DNA from: VAXT01 sp963794605
Lineage (GTDB): Bacteria; Actinomycetota; Thermoleophilia; Gaiellales; Gaiellaceae
Assembly: GCA_963794605.1 (NCBI GenBank)
Contig: CAWCEN010000006.1
Location: forward strand, 62,001 to 126,000
DNA: 64,000 nt
Direction: 5' to 3'
The notes below the pieces were generated by a model. That model did no database searches and was not told where the DNA came from. It worked only from the letters and a program-made list of their open reading frames with translations. This document shows positions 24,643 through 32,863 of this stretch, piece after piece. Position numbers and translations under genes: made by a program. Within the stretch, counting starts at the first letter, position 1. Each line of letters begins with the position of its first letter.

Positions 24643-26313
24643 ATGGCCACGACGGAGGACAAGCGCGGGCTCGAAGGCGGCGCCGAAGAGTGGAAGCGCG
24701 AGCTCTTCGATGCCACACCTGAACGCGGTAACGAGCTCACGTCGACGATCTCCGGCCTCGAGAACGAGCCTCTTTACACTGCCGAGAACGTCGACATCGA
24801 CTCCGAGCGCGACCTCGGCTACCCGGGCGTCTACCCGTTCACGCGCGGCGTCTACCCGTCGATGTACCGCGGGAAGCTCTGGACGATGCGCCAGTTCGCC
24901 GGCTTCGGCACCGCTGAGGAGACGAACGAGCGCTTCCGCTACCTGCTCGAGCACGGGCAGACGGGCCTCTCGACGGCCTTCGATATGCCCACGCTGATGG
25001 GCTACGACTCCGACCACCCGAAGTCGCTCGGCGAGGTCGGACGCGAAGGCGTGGCGATCGATTCGCTCGCCGACATGGAGACGCTCTTCGGCGGGATTCC
25101 ACTCGGCGAGGTCTCGACCTCGATGACGATCAACTCGCCCGCGGCGATGCTGCTCGCGTTCTACGTCTGCGTCGGCGAGCAGCAGGGCGTGCCGCGCTCG
25201 GACCTCCGCGGGACGATTCAGACGGACATCCTCAAGGAGTACATCGCCCAGAAGGAGTGGATCTTCCCGCCCGAACCGTCCATGCGGCTCGTCGTGGACA
25301 TGATGGAGTTCTGCGCGCAGGAGATGCCCCGCTGGCATCCGATCTCGATCTCCGGCTACCACATCCGCGAGGCCGGCTCGAACGCGGTGCAGGAGCTGGC
25401 GTTCACACTGGCCGACGGGTTCGCGTACGTCGAGGCGGCGATCGAGCGCGGGCTGGACGTGGACGACTTCGCGCCCCGGCTCTCGTTCTTCTTCAACGCG
25501 CACCTCGACTTCTTCGAGGAGATCGCGAAGTACCGCGCGGCCAGGCGGATCTGGGCGCGCGAGCTGCGCGAGACGTACGGCGCGAAGAACCCGCGCTCGT
25601 GGCTGATGCGCTTCCACACGCAGACGGCCGGCGTGTCGCTGACGGCGCAGCAGCCCGAGGTGAACATCGTGCGCACCGCGCTCGAGGCGATGGCGGCGGT
25701 GCTCGGCGGGACGCAGTCGCTGCACACGAACTCCTACGACGAGGCGCTCGCGCTGCCGACCGAGAACGCGGTGCGCATCGCGCTCAGGACGCAGCAGGTG
25801 ATCGCCCACGAGACCGGCGTCGTGAATACGATCGACCCGCTCGGCGGCTCCTGGTACGTCGAGGACCTGACGAATCGGCTGGAGGCCGAGGCGTACGACT
25901 ACTTCGACCGGATCCGCAAGCTCGGCGGCGTCATCCCGGCGATCGAGGAGAACTTCTTCCAGCGCGAGATCGCGGAGGCCTCGTTCCGGTACCAGTCCGA
26001 GGTCGAGGCGAAGCAGCGGATCGTCGTCGGCGTCAATCGCTACGAGGCCCAGGAGGAGGCGCCGATCGAGCTCCTGCGCGTCGACCCCGCTCTCGAGACG
26101 AAGCAGATCGACCGGGTGCAGTCGACGCGGGCGAGCCGGGACAGCGCCAAGGTCGAGGCGGCGCTCACGGCGCTGAAGGAAGGCGCGGCGAAGGACGACG
26201 TGAACCTGATGCCGCTGATCGTTGACGCCTCGCGCGAGTACGTGACGATGGGCGAGATGTGCGACGCGCTGCGGGCCGTCTGGGGCGTCTGGCGAGAAAC
26301 GCCTGTTTTCTAA
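24643..26313 (+). CDS. icmA: B12-dependent acyl-CoA mutase large subunit, isobutyryl-CoA mutase type
   Basis: A 556-residue TIM-barrel subunit with no B12-binding domain, the length of IcmA rather than full MutB. The catalytic His240 (ISGYHIREAG) is present. The two residues that set substrate choice read Phe85 (MRQFAGFG) and Gln203 (EYIAQKEWIF). Methylmalonyl-CoA mutase has Tyr and Arg there, whereas isobutyryl-CoA mutase has Phe and Gln. It should interconvert isobutyryl-CoA and n-butyryl-CoA with adenosylcobalamin and the small subunit at 27309. It lies next to an adenosyltransferase and near C4 acyl-CoA oxidation genes. The last seven residues, WRETPVF, are encoded again downstream (26340-26363). 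Confidence 0.85.
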   Translation: MATTEDKRGLEGGAEEWKRELFDATPERGNELTSTISGLENEPLYTAENVDIDSERDLGYPGVYPFTRGVYPSMYRGKLWTMRQFAGFGTAEETNERFRYLLEHGQTGLSTAFDMPTLMGYDSDHPKSLGEVGREGVAIDSLADMETLFGGIPLGEVSTSMTINSPAAMLLAFYVCVGEQQGVPRSDLRGTIQTDILKEYIAQKEWIFPPEPSMRLVVDMMEFCAQEMPRWHPISISGYHIREAGSNAVQELAFTLADGFAYVEAAIERGLDVDDFAPRLSFFFNAHLDFFEEIAKYRAARRIWARELRETYGAKNPRSWLMRFHTQTAGVSLTAQQPEVNIVRTALEAMAAVLGGTQSLHTNSYDEALALPTENAVRIALRTQQVIAHETGVVNTIDPLGGSWYVEDLTNRLEAEAYDYFDRIRKLGGVIPAIEENFFQREIAEASFRYQSEVEAKQRIVVGVNRYEAQEEAPIELLRVDPALETKQIDRVQSTRASRDSAKVEAALTALKEGAAKDDVNLMPLIVDASREYVTMGEMCDALRAVWGVWRETPVF

Positions 26314-26336
26314 AGACGTCTCGCAATAAATCTTGC

Positions 26337-26363
26337 GTTTGGCGAGAGACTCCAGTCTTCTAG
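26337..26363 (+). pseudogene. Remnant of a second mutase large-subunit gene (last 8 codons)
   Basis: Positions 26337-26363 read VWRETPVF-stop, the same C-terminal peptide as the intact mutase ending at 26313, but with different synonymous codons (gag act cca gtc ttc tag against gaa acg cct gtt ttc taa). Upstream of it the similarity ends. This is best explained as the tail of a deleted or recombined paralogue 50 bp downstream of the intact gene. Confidence 0.55.
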
Positions 26364-26397
26364 ACCACGTGTAAGCGAACAGGATCCAAGCGCGAAT

Positions 26398-26413
26398 CCC
26401 CACCCGGGTGGGG
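26398..26413. repeat. Perfect 16-bp palindrome
   Basis: CCCCACCCGGGTGGGG lies in the 146-bp gap between the mutase remnant and the convergent metallo-hydrolase gene. It may serve as a terminator stem without loop or as a protein-binding site. Nothing else was recognised in this gap. Confidence 0.45.
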
Positions 26414-26509
26414 AAGCTGTCCACCCGCCACCCGCAATGAGCGTAACGAGCATTGGCGCGCGCGACTGCGCCGGTAGTCGAACGTCTTTGCTGCGTGGCC
26501 GGTTGCGAT

Positions 26510-27244
26510 CTAGACGTCGAGCTGGAGCCCGTCGTGCGCCTGCTCGAGGCCGCCGTCCAGGCTGAGCTCCTTCGGGCGGTGCGTGAGCAGCAATCGCTTC
26601 GCACCCGACGCCTCGTAGGCGGCCACCGCCTCCTCGGCCGAGAGGTGCCCGCGCGGCTCCCCATCCAGCTCGCCGCGCTCCAACGTCGCCTCGCACAGGA
26701 AGAGGTCGACCCCCTCGGCCAGCCTCGACAGGCGCTCGCTCGGCCCCGAGTCCCCCGAGTAGGCAAGCGTCCGCGTGCTGTTCGAGACCCGGAAGCCGTA
26801 CGTCTGCACCGTGTAGTGCGGGAGCCTCGTCGCGACGAGCCGAAGCCCGGCCGCCTCGAACTCCTCGCCCTCGGCGTACTCCCTCGGCTCGAACACCCGG
26901 ATGAACATGTCCGGCGTGCCGAACCGCGTCCCGAACGCGGCCAGTTCCTCGCGCCCGCCCGGCGGAAGCCAGAGCTCTGGCTTCTCGTAGTCGCGGCCGA
27001 AGCCAAACATCGCCCCCCAGACCCACGGGACGAGGTCGCCCCAGTGGTCGAGGTGGAAGTGCGTGATCGCGATCGCATCCACCTGCGGCCAGCCGTTCGC
27101 CCCGTTCGAGCGCAGGCGCGCGAGGACTCCTGGGCCACAATCCAGCAGCAGCCGGCCAGGCCCCTCCAACAGATATCCGGACTGAGCGCCACCAGGATTC
27201 GGCCATGCTGGCGAGCAGCCGACGACGGTTAACTTCATGGACAC
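26510..27244 (-). CDS. Metallo-beta-lactamase fold hydrolase (RNase Z/phosphodiesterase-like group)
   Basis: A 244-residue MBL-fold protein with the metal motif HFHLDHWGDL (H-x-H-x-D-H), a later metal-binding Asp in AYSGDSGPS and a C-terminal His in LLTHRPKE. The order resembles the cyclic-nucleotide phosphodiesterase/RNase Z-like branch, but it lacks an exosite. The substrate is unknown. GTG 27244 is preferred because AAGGAG lies 9 nt upstream; ATG 27238 is the alternative. It sits on the opposite strand between the two mutase subunit genes. Confidence 0.82.
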   Translation of the reverse strand: MSMKLTVVGCSPAWPNPGGAQSGYLLEGPGRLLLDCGPGVLARLRSNGANGWPQVDAIAITHFHLDHWGDLVPWVWGAMFGFGRDYEKPELWLPPGGREELAAFGTRFGTPDMFIRVFEPREYAEGEEFEAAGLRLVATRLPHYTVQTYGFRVSNSTRTLAYSGDSGPSERLSRLAEGVDLFLCEATLERGELDGEPRGHLSAEEAVAAYEASGAKRLLLTHRPKELSLDGGLEQAHDGLQLDV

Positions 27245-27295
27245 GACGGGTTTCTCCTTGTACCTGACGTTCTAATCGAGCGGGATCTTCCCTAC

Positions 27296-27301
27296 TACAC
27301 T
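27296..27301 (+). promoter_or_regulatory. Leaderless -10 element (TACACT) of the B12 subunit gene
   Basis: TACACT ends 7 nt before the GTG at 27309, so the small mutase subunit has its own promoter, separate from the large subunit. Confidence 0.42.
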
Positions 27302-27308
27302 CCCCAAT

Positions 27309-27704
27309 GTGGCCGGAAAAATACGTGTTGTCATCGCCAAACCGGGTCTGGACGGTCACGACCGGGGCGCGAAGATTATCGCTCGCGCGCTTCGTGATGC
27401 CGGGATGGAAGTGATCTACACAGGCCTGCACCAGACGCCGGAGCAGATCGTCGAGACCGCGATCCAGGAGGACGCCGACGCCGTCGGGATCTCGATCCTG
27501 TCCGGCGCCCACATGACGCTCGTCCCGAAGATCCTCGACGGGCTGAAGGAGAACGGCGCCGAGGACGTGCTCGTCGTCGTCGGCGGCACGATCCCCGCCG
27601 AGGACGCCGCCGAACTGAAGGGTCAGGGCGTGGCGGAGATCTTCACGCCCGGCGCGCCGACCTCGGAGATCGTCGACTTCCTGAAACAGAAGGTTCCCGC
27701 TTAG
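27309..27704 (+). CDS. icmB: Cobalamin-binding small subunit of acyl-CoA mutase
   Basis: A 131-residue B12-binding domain. The base-off signature D-x-H-x-x-G is present (GLDGHDRG, with His17 as cobalt ligand), followed by SILSGAHMTL and the nucleotide-loop glycines VVVGGTIP. Length and sequence match IcmB, the partner of the large subunit at 24643. GTG start; an out-of-frame ATG overlaps it. The gene is separated from icmA by an antisense MBL hydrolase, an unusual arrangement for two subunits of one enzyme. Confidence 0.88.
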   Translation: MAGKIRVVIAKPGLDGHDRGAKIIARALRDAGMEVIYTGLHQTPEQIVETAIQEDADAVGISILSGAHMTLVPKILDGLKENGAEDVLVVVGGTIPAEDAAELKGQGVAEIFTPGAPTSEIVDFLKQKVPA

Positions 27705-27729
27705 TGGCGTTCGCGCTCCGGGCAAACGA

Positions 27730-27801
27730 GTCGACCGGTCAGTTCCGACGGATGCACGAGCAAAGCCCGTGCATCCTGATGGCGGCATCGCAAGCGACGC
27801 C
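27730..27801 (+). repeat. 72-bp double-hairpin repeat, copy 1
   Basis: This element matches 46533-46604 at 64 of 72 positions. It begins GTCGACCGGTCAGTTCCGAC and contains a GCACGAGC-AAA-GCCCGTGC hairpin and a GGCATCGC-AA-GCGACGCC hairpin, each with one mismatch here. It lies 25 bp after the B12 subunit gene and immediately before the enoyl-CoA hydratase TTG start, in the same orientation as the downstream gene. Confidence 0.75.
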
Positions 27802-28575
27802 TTGACCGTCCAGGTGCAGCGCGAGGGCGCGGTCGCGGTCGTCACCATCGACCGGCCGGAGGCGATGAACGCGCTCGACGTCGAAACGCTCGGCGAGCTG
27901 CGCGACCACCTGACCGAGCTGCGGAAGGACGACGCCGTTCGCGTGATCGTCCTCACCGGAGCCGGGAAGAAGGCATTCGCGGCCGGCGCGGACATCAAGT
28001 ACATGAGCAAGCTCTCGGTCGAGCAGGCCAAGGAGTGGGGAGCGCTCGGCCACCAGGTCGGCCAGCTGCTCGAGGTAGCGCCGAAGGTCTCGCTCGCCGC
28101 GATCAACGGCTTCGCGCTCGGCGGGGGCTGCGAGCTCGCGCTTGCGTGCGACATGCGTTACGCGGCCACGACCGCGAAGCTCGGGCAGCCGGAAGTCAAC
28201 CTCGGCATCTTCCCCGGCTGGGGCGGGACGCAGCGGCTGGCGCGGGTCTGCGGTCTGGGCGTCGCGAAGGACCTGATCCTCACCGGGCGCGTCGTAGATG
28301 CGAAAGAGGCGCGACGGATCGGGCTCGTCAACGACGTCTTCGAGCCCGAGGAGCTGCTGGGGACGACGCTCAAGATCGCGAAGCTGATCGCATCGAAGGG
28401 CCCGCTCGCTCTCGCGGAGGCGAAAGCCGCGATCAACCACTCGCTCCAGGGCGACTACGTCAAGAGCCTCGAGGCCGAGGCTGAGGGGTTCGGCGAGCTC
28501 TTCTCCAGCAGCGACGCCCGCGAGGGCATGACCGCGTTCGTCGACAAGCGAGACCCAAACTTCACGGGCCGTTGA
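27802..28575 (+). CDS. Enoyl-CoA hydratase/isomerase family protein (crotonase)
   Basis: A 257-residue crotonase. Oxyanion-hole segments are AFAAGADIKYM and NGFALGGGCELALACD. The two catalytic glutamates fall at the expected places, Glu in GGGCELA and Glu in GQPEVNLGIFPGWGG. It hydrates crotonyl-CoA to 3-hydroxybutyryl-CoA, linking the acyl-CoA dehydrogenase and hydroxyacyl-CoA dehydrogenase steps encoded nearby. TTG 27802 gives the usual family length. A GTG at 27769 is in frame but its extra residues come from the 72-bp repeat. Confidence 0.9.
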   Translation: MTVQVQREGAVAVVTIDRPEAMNALDVETLGELRDHLTELRKDDAVRVIVLTGAGKKAFAAGADIKYMSKLSVEQAKEWGALGHQVGQLLEVAPKVSLAAINGFALGGGCELALACDMRYAATTAKLGQPEVNLGIFPGWGGTQRLARVCGLGVAKDLILTGRVVDAKEARRIGLVNDVFEPEELLGTTLKIAKLIASKGPLALAEAKAAINHSLQGDYVKSLEAEAEGFGELFSSSDAREGMTAFVDKRDPNFTGR

Positions 28576-28613
28576 TGCGTTTCGGAACCGGAAAAGTGTG
28601 AAATAGTACGAGC

Positions 28614-30300
28614 GTGAGGGTTTGGCTCGCGTTGCTCGGAACGCTGCCGCTGCTGGCAGTCGGATCCGGCGCAACAGCGAGCACCTCGGGTCCGCCGCAG
28701 AAACGGGCTGATCGCGGTCCGCGGCGGCGAGGGGATCGCGATCGTCGATCCGGTGACCGGGGCCGACCGGGTCGTGCCGAATTCGGAAGAGCTGGACGAG
28801 CCCGCGTGGTCACCGGACGGGACGTTGCTCGCCGTCACGTCCTGGGGAGACGACACCGACACCGTCCTCACGATGAAGCCCGACGGGACCGAGCGGAAGG
28901 TCATCCTGCGCGACGCCTCAGCTCCCTCCTGGTCGCCGGACGGCAAGCAGCTCGTCGTCGTCCGAGAGACCGAGGTCGCGACGGGGCTTGCCGTCGTGAA
29001 TGCCGACGGCTCCGAAGTGCGCTCGCTGGAGGGGACGGTCGACGCCTCGGGGCCCAAGTGGTCGCCGGACGGGAAACGGATCGCCTTCATCGACTCGAAC
29101 GCCCGCGTCGCGCTGATCACACCCGAGGGTGACGTGGCTTCGACGCCCACCAAGATCGAAGCGGCAGCGGTGTCCTGGTCTCCGGACTCCTCGAAGCTCG
29201 CCTACGACGGCTATCAGGGGGAGGAAGGGACCGGGCAAGCGGTGGTCGTCGTGCTCGACCTGGCAAGCGGCCGCGAGACTGCTTTGCCGGCCAGCAAGAG
29301 CGGTGCTGAGACGCCTACGTGGTCGCCTGAGGGCGATCAGATCGCCTTCCAGTCCATGAGCTCGACGAGCACGCCGTCAGGGTGCGGGTCCCATATCGCG
29401 TCGGAGCTCTCGGTGATGAACGCGGACGGTTCGAACGCCCACAACGCCGCGCCCAGGATCCCGGCCTACGGCGCGCCCAGCTGGGCTCGCGCCGTCGATT
29501 CGGCTCCCGTGCTCCCACCTGCCCCAACCGCTACCGAGAAGACGACGCCTCCAACCCCGACCGCGACACCTCCGGGCTCGACCGCGACACCGGCCGCGCC
29601 GGCACCGCGACCCGTCAAGGCGACGGAGAAAGGGGCCAAGGCGCCTGCTTCGCCGATCGGCGCAATAGCGGTTCGCGGAGAGAACGGGATCTATCTCGTC
29701 GACCCGGACAGCGCGAAGGCGCACAAGGTGCCCGGAACGGCGGAGATGTCCGCGCCCGCATGGTCGCCGGACTCGCGGCTGCTCGCCGTCGAGAAGGCGG
29801 AGAAGGGCGGAGGGACGAGCATCTACACGATCTGGCCGAACGGAAGTCATCCGCAGCTCGTCTTGCCGAACGCCTCGTCACCCTCCTGGACCGCGGACGG
29901 CGACCGGATCTTCGCCGTCCGCAGCGAGTGCACGACGGCGTGCGAGCCCGAGGACGACGACGCAAATGTGCTCTACGCCGCGAACCTCGACGGGAGCAAT
30001 GTTCAGCGGGTCGACTTCGAGGAGGCCGACGTCTACGACGGCCGCGAGCTCGCTTGGCCGACCGACGGCAGCGCGATCCACTTCTTCGACGAGGAGAGCC
30101 TGGAGGGCGCAGGCTCGTTCGACTCCTCGGCCGCGATCTGGTCTCCGGACGGGGCTCAGCTCGTGTTCGCCGGCAGTGCGAGCCCGACCGGCGAAACCGG
30201 CGCGCGCACGACCGGCCTCTGGATCGTGTCCGCCGACGGCGGCAGGCCGCAGCTGCTCCTGGACGGCGCTTCCGGGCGCCCGTCCTGGGTGTCCTCCTAG
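28614..30300 (+). pseudogene. Secreted TolB/WD-like beta-propeller protein, frameshifted after the signal peptide
   Basis: A GTG at 28614 opens a signal peptide (MRVWLALLGTLPLLAVGSG) in one frame. The propeller starts in another frame with NGLIAVRGGEGIAIVDP at about 28705. A one-base slip at the AAA run (28701-28703) joins them, and no usable start exists in the propeller frame before GTG 28753. The rest is intact: repeats with W-S-P-D-G cores in two lobes, separated by a Pro/Thr-rich linker (about 29510-29640). The second lobe closely resembles the extracytoplasmic domain at 30946-31878. It would be an exported binding or scaffold protein. The frameshift may be real, phase-variable or an assembly error. 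Confidence 0.6.
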
Positions 30301-30391
30301 ACCTGCACTTCACCGGCCGCTAACCGTTTCGCTCCGGGCTCGTCCCGGATGAGTGAAACGAACGGACAGCGACCGGCCAAGGAGAGAGTGC

Positions 30392-30934
30392 GTGGCGAAC
30401 TCGATCGAAGAAGCCAGGCTCGAAGCGCTGTTTTGCGACCACTTCTCCGCCGTACGCAGCTACGCGCGGCGCCGAGCCCCGGAGTCCATGGTCGACGACG
30501 TCGTCGCCGAAACGTTCTTCGTCGCTTGGAGGCGGATCGACGATCTGCCGGACGACGTTCGTCCTTGGCTGCTCGGCGTTGCACGAAAGACGTTGTCGAC
30601 CCAATTCCGGTCAGCTCGACGTCGCACCTCCCTGGTCGAGAAGCTGAGCGCCGCTGAACCGCCCGCGGCCTTCGCACAGGTCGACAGCCCCGACACGGGG
30701 TTGATCGGTGCGCTTCAGCGGCTCTCGGCCACCGACCAGGAGGTTCTCGCACTCGCCGCCTGGGAGGAGCTCAGGCCACGGGAAGCCGCGGTCGTTCTCG
30801 GCGTTTCACCTGCTTGGTATCGAGTTCGCTTGCACCGCGCGAAGAGGCGCCTCTTGCGCGAGTTGGAAGTGTCGGCGTCGTCCGCCGGCCAACCGCTTCC
30901 GGTTCCCCTGACTCGCCAAGGGGTTGCCAAATGA
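30392..30934 (+). CDS. ECF-type RNA polymerase sigma factor
   Basis: A 180-residue sigma factor with region 2 (about 12-75, DDVVAETFFVAWRRIDDLP) and region 4 (about 110-165, LSATDQEVLALAAWEELRPREAAVVLGVS). GTG 30392 is chosen because AAGGAG lies 7 nt upstream; a GTG at 30353 would add 13 residues without homology. Its stop overlaps an ATG of the next gene, a membrane beta-propeller protein that is the likely anti-sigma partner. It probably directs an envelope-signal regulon that may include the frameshifted propeller gene. Confidence 0.88.
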   Translation: MANSIEEARLEALFCDHFSAVRSYARRRAPESMVDDVVAETFFVAWRRIDDLPDDVRPWLLGVARKTLSTQFRSARRRTSLVEKLSAAEPPAAFAQVDSPDTGLIGALQRLSATDQEVLALAAWEELRPREAAVVLGVSPAWYRVRLHRAKRRLLRELEVSASSAGQPLPVPLTRQGVAK

Positions 30935-30945
30935 AAGGAGTCACG

Positions 30946-31878
30946 ATGTCCCGGCACGACGTGCTCGCGCGACTTCGCTCTCTCGATCCCGCTCTGCGTT
31001 TTCACGACGATGACGAGTCCTACGAGGCACAGGCGGTCATGCACCAGGTGCTCGCCAGGCCGGGGTCGGCGAAGCGCCGGCTACGGATCCTGAGCGTGCC
31101 GCGCCTCGTCGCGATCGCGGCCGGCGCGGTCGCTCTCGTACTCGTCCTGCCTGCGCTGGCCGTCGGCACCAGCCCGTTCCATCTCCTCGGCACCGAGCCG
31201 GAGGACCAGGCGCCGGTCAACGGCCTGCTCGTCGCCAAGGGCGTCGACGCGCTCTACGTGGTCGATCCCGCGAGCGGCGGCATGCTCAAGCTCAAGGACA
31301 CGGCCGACGTGGACCACCCCGCCTGGTCGCCGGACGGCCGCTTCCTCGCCGTCGAACGGAGCGACAACGGCACATCGAGCGTGTACACGATGTGGCCGAA
31401 CGGCACGCATGCGCAGCTGATCCTGGAGAACGCGTCAGCACCCGCTTGGTCCGACGATGGCACGCGCATCTACGTCCAGCGCGATACCTGCACGGCGCCC
31501 GGCGGCTGTGAGGCGAGCGAGGACGACACGACAGTTGTGTTCTCGATCGCCGTCGACGGGACGGACGCGCGTCAGGTCAGCGACGACGACTACGACGACG
31601 TGAGCCAGCCCGGGTGGCCTCCGGGTCAGAACGTCCTCGCCTTCCTCGGCGACGAGGGCTCGACCGCCCGTGGGGCTCAGACGGGCCCGACCGAGGTGAA
31701 CTCGCTGACCGCAACCTGGGCGCCCGACGGCAACGAGCTAGCGGTCGCCGACGCGCCTACGGGCATCTGGGTGATCAACGGCGAGGGGACGCCGCAGCTC
31801 CTGGTCAAGGGCGCATTCAGCTCGCTGTCCTGGGGGACGCAGGTCACACGGCCGGCAGAACGATCCGCTCGGCGCTGA
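30946..31878 (+). CDS. Membrane-anchored TolB-like beta-propeller protein, putative anti-sigma factor
   Basis: A 310-residue protein: a cytosolic N-terminus of about 50 residues (HDVLARLRSLDPALRFHDDD), one membrane segment (LVAIAAGAVALVLVLPALAV, about 55-75), then an extracytoplasmic propeller with repeats such as HPAWSPDGRFLAVE and APAWSDDGTRIYV. No zinc-finger HxxxCxxC is present, so if it is an anti-sigma factor it is not of the ZAS type. ATG 30946 has AAAGGAG 5 nt upstream; an ATG at 30931 overlaps the sigma stop. Gene order sigma-then-membrane protein supports the pairing. Its 3' end overlaps the convergent M23 gene by 35 nt. Confidence 0.72.
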   Translation: MSRHDVLARLRSLDPALRFHDDDESYEAQAVMHQVLARPGSAKRRLRILSVPRLVAIAAGAVALVLVLPALAVGTSPFHLLGTEPEDQAPVNGLLVAKGVDALYVVDPASGGMLKLKDTADVDHPAWSPDGRFLAVERSDNGTSSVYTMWPNGTHAQLILENASAPAWSDDGTRIYVQRDTCTAPGGCEASEDDTTVVFSIAVDGTDARQVSDDDYDDVSQPGWPPGQNVLAFLGDEGSTARGAQTGPTEVNSLTATWAPDGNELAVADAPTGIWVINGEGTPQLLVKGAFSSLSWGTQVTRPAERSARR

Positions 31879-32770
31879 TCGCGCCGGCCTTGCCTTCGGA
31901 AGCGGCGGCGGTCACCGTCGCCGCTTCCGTCCGCACGGCGATCCGCTCGCCGCGCTTCGCGTCCGCCAGTTGGACGGCGTTGCCCACCTCCCCGCGCTCG
32001 ATGCTCGCGTAGGCGGGAACGGTCAGGACGAGTGGGCGGTCGAGCCTGCGCAGGACCATGTTGCCGGGCGTGGAGCGGAGGGTGAGGGTGTTCACGCGCA
32101 CGCGGAGCGACTCGGAGCCGGTCGACACCACCGTCGCGTTCAGCGACAGCGTGAACGTCGAGCCCGGGGCCGCGTAGAAGAGCATCCGCCGTGCGGCGAG
32201 CAGCCGCTGGTACGGGTCGGTCGAGCGGCCGCCGTGCGGGTGCACCTCGAAGTGGAGGTGCGGGTGGATCCCGTTCGCGTCGCCCGAGTCGCCGACGTAG
32301 CCGATCGGCTGCCCGGCCTGGACGCGCGCGCCGCTCTTCAGGCCCTTCGCGAATGAGACCCCGACCTTGCAGCCGCCGCGGTTGTCGTTCCCGTTCGTAA
32401 GGTCGTTGTTCAGGTGGATGTAGTAGTAAGTCGTTCCGCTCTTGCCGTCGAGGTAGAGCATGCAGCCCGCCCGCCCGGAGCCGGTGAAGAAGCGAACTTT
32501 TCCCGCCTCGGCGGCGAGCGCGAGAGCGCGCCTCGGCGCGAGGATGTCGATGCCTTCGTGCGCTCCCTGTGACCGCGGAGCGCCGTAGTCGTCGCTGAAC
32601 TCGACCGTGCCGAGGACCGGAAACACGATCTGGCGTTTGGGCTTTTGCTTCCATGGCTTCGGGATCGGCGGGCGCAGGCCTGGGTCGACGGGGATCGCGG
32701 CGGCGGACCCTGCGGCGACGCCGAAGAGGGCCAGCAGGAGAAGTGCTCGGGCTGTCGTCCGGATGCTCAC
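31844..32770 (-). CDS. Secreted M23 family metallopeptidase
   Basis: A 308-residue protein. A signal peptide (IRTTARALLLLALFGVAAGSAAA) precedes an M23 domain with zinc ligands in HEGIDI (H-x-x-x-D) and HPHLHFEV (H-x-H), about residues 65-185, and a C-terminal beta-rich domain. It probably cleaves peptidoglycan cross-links in the envelope. GTG 32770 puts the signal peptide at the N-terminus; a TTG at 32803 would add 11 residues but lies one base after a TAGGGT -10-like element. It is convergent with and overlaps the propeller gene. Confidence 0.85.
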   Translation of the reverse strand: MSIRTTARALLLLALFGVAAGSAAAIPVDPGLRPPIPKPWKQKPKRQIVFPVLGTVEFSDDYGAPRSQGAHEGIDILAPRRALALAAEAGKVRFFTGSGRAGCMLYLDGKSGTTYYYIHLNNDLTNGNDNRGGCKVGVSFAKGLKSGARVQAGQPIGYVGDSGDANGIHPHLHFEVHPHGGRSTDPYQRLLAARRMLFYAAPGSTFTLSLNATVVSTGSESLRVRVNTLTLRSTPGNMVLRRLDRPLVLTVPAYASIERGEVGNAVQLADAKRGERIAVRTEAATVTAAASEGKAGAISAERIVLPAV

Positions 32771-32849
32771 GATGAGGGGGCCGGTCGCGCGCTCGAAGGG
32801 CAAGACCCTAGCAGGTGCCCGCGAGGGTTTCGGACTTCTCGTCCGTGGT

Positions 32850-32855
32850 TAGAGT
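32850..32855 (+). promoter_or_regulatory. Leaderless -10 element (TAGAGT) of the ETF operon
   Basis: TAGAGT ends 8 nt before the GTG at 32864; no Shine-Dalgarno. It would drive the ETF-beta, ETF-alpha and ETF-QO genes, which overlap. Confidence 0.45.
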
Positions 32856-32863
32856 CCCTGCTC

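Noticed and set aside
24643..26313. Methylmalonyl-CoA mutase (MutB) as the name of the large subunit
   Set aside because: Phe85 and Gln203 replace the methylmalonyl-binding Tyr and Arg, and the subunit sizes fit isobutyryl-CoA mutase.
27769..27801. GTG 27769 as the enoyl-CoA hydratase start
   Set aside because: The extra 11 codons lie entirely in the 72-bp repeat and have no crotonase similarity; TTG 27802 gives the usual 257 residues.
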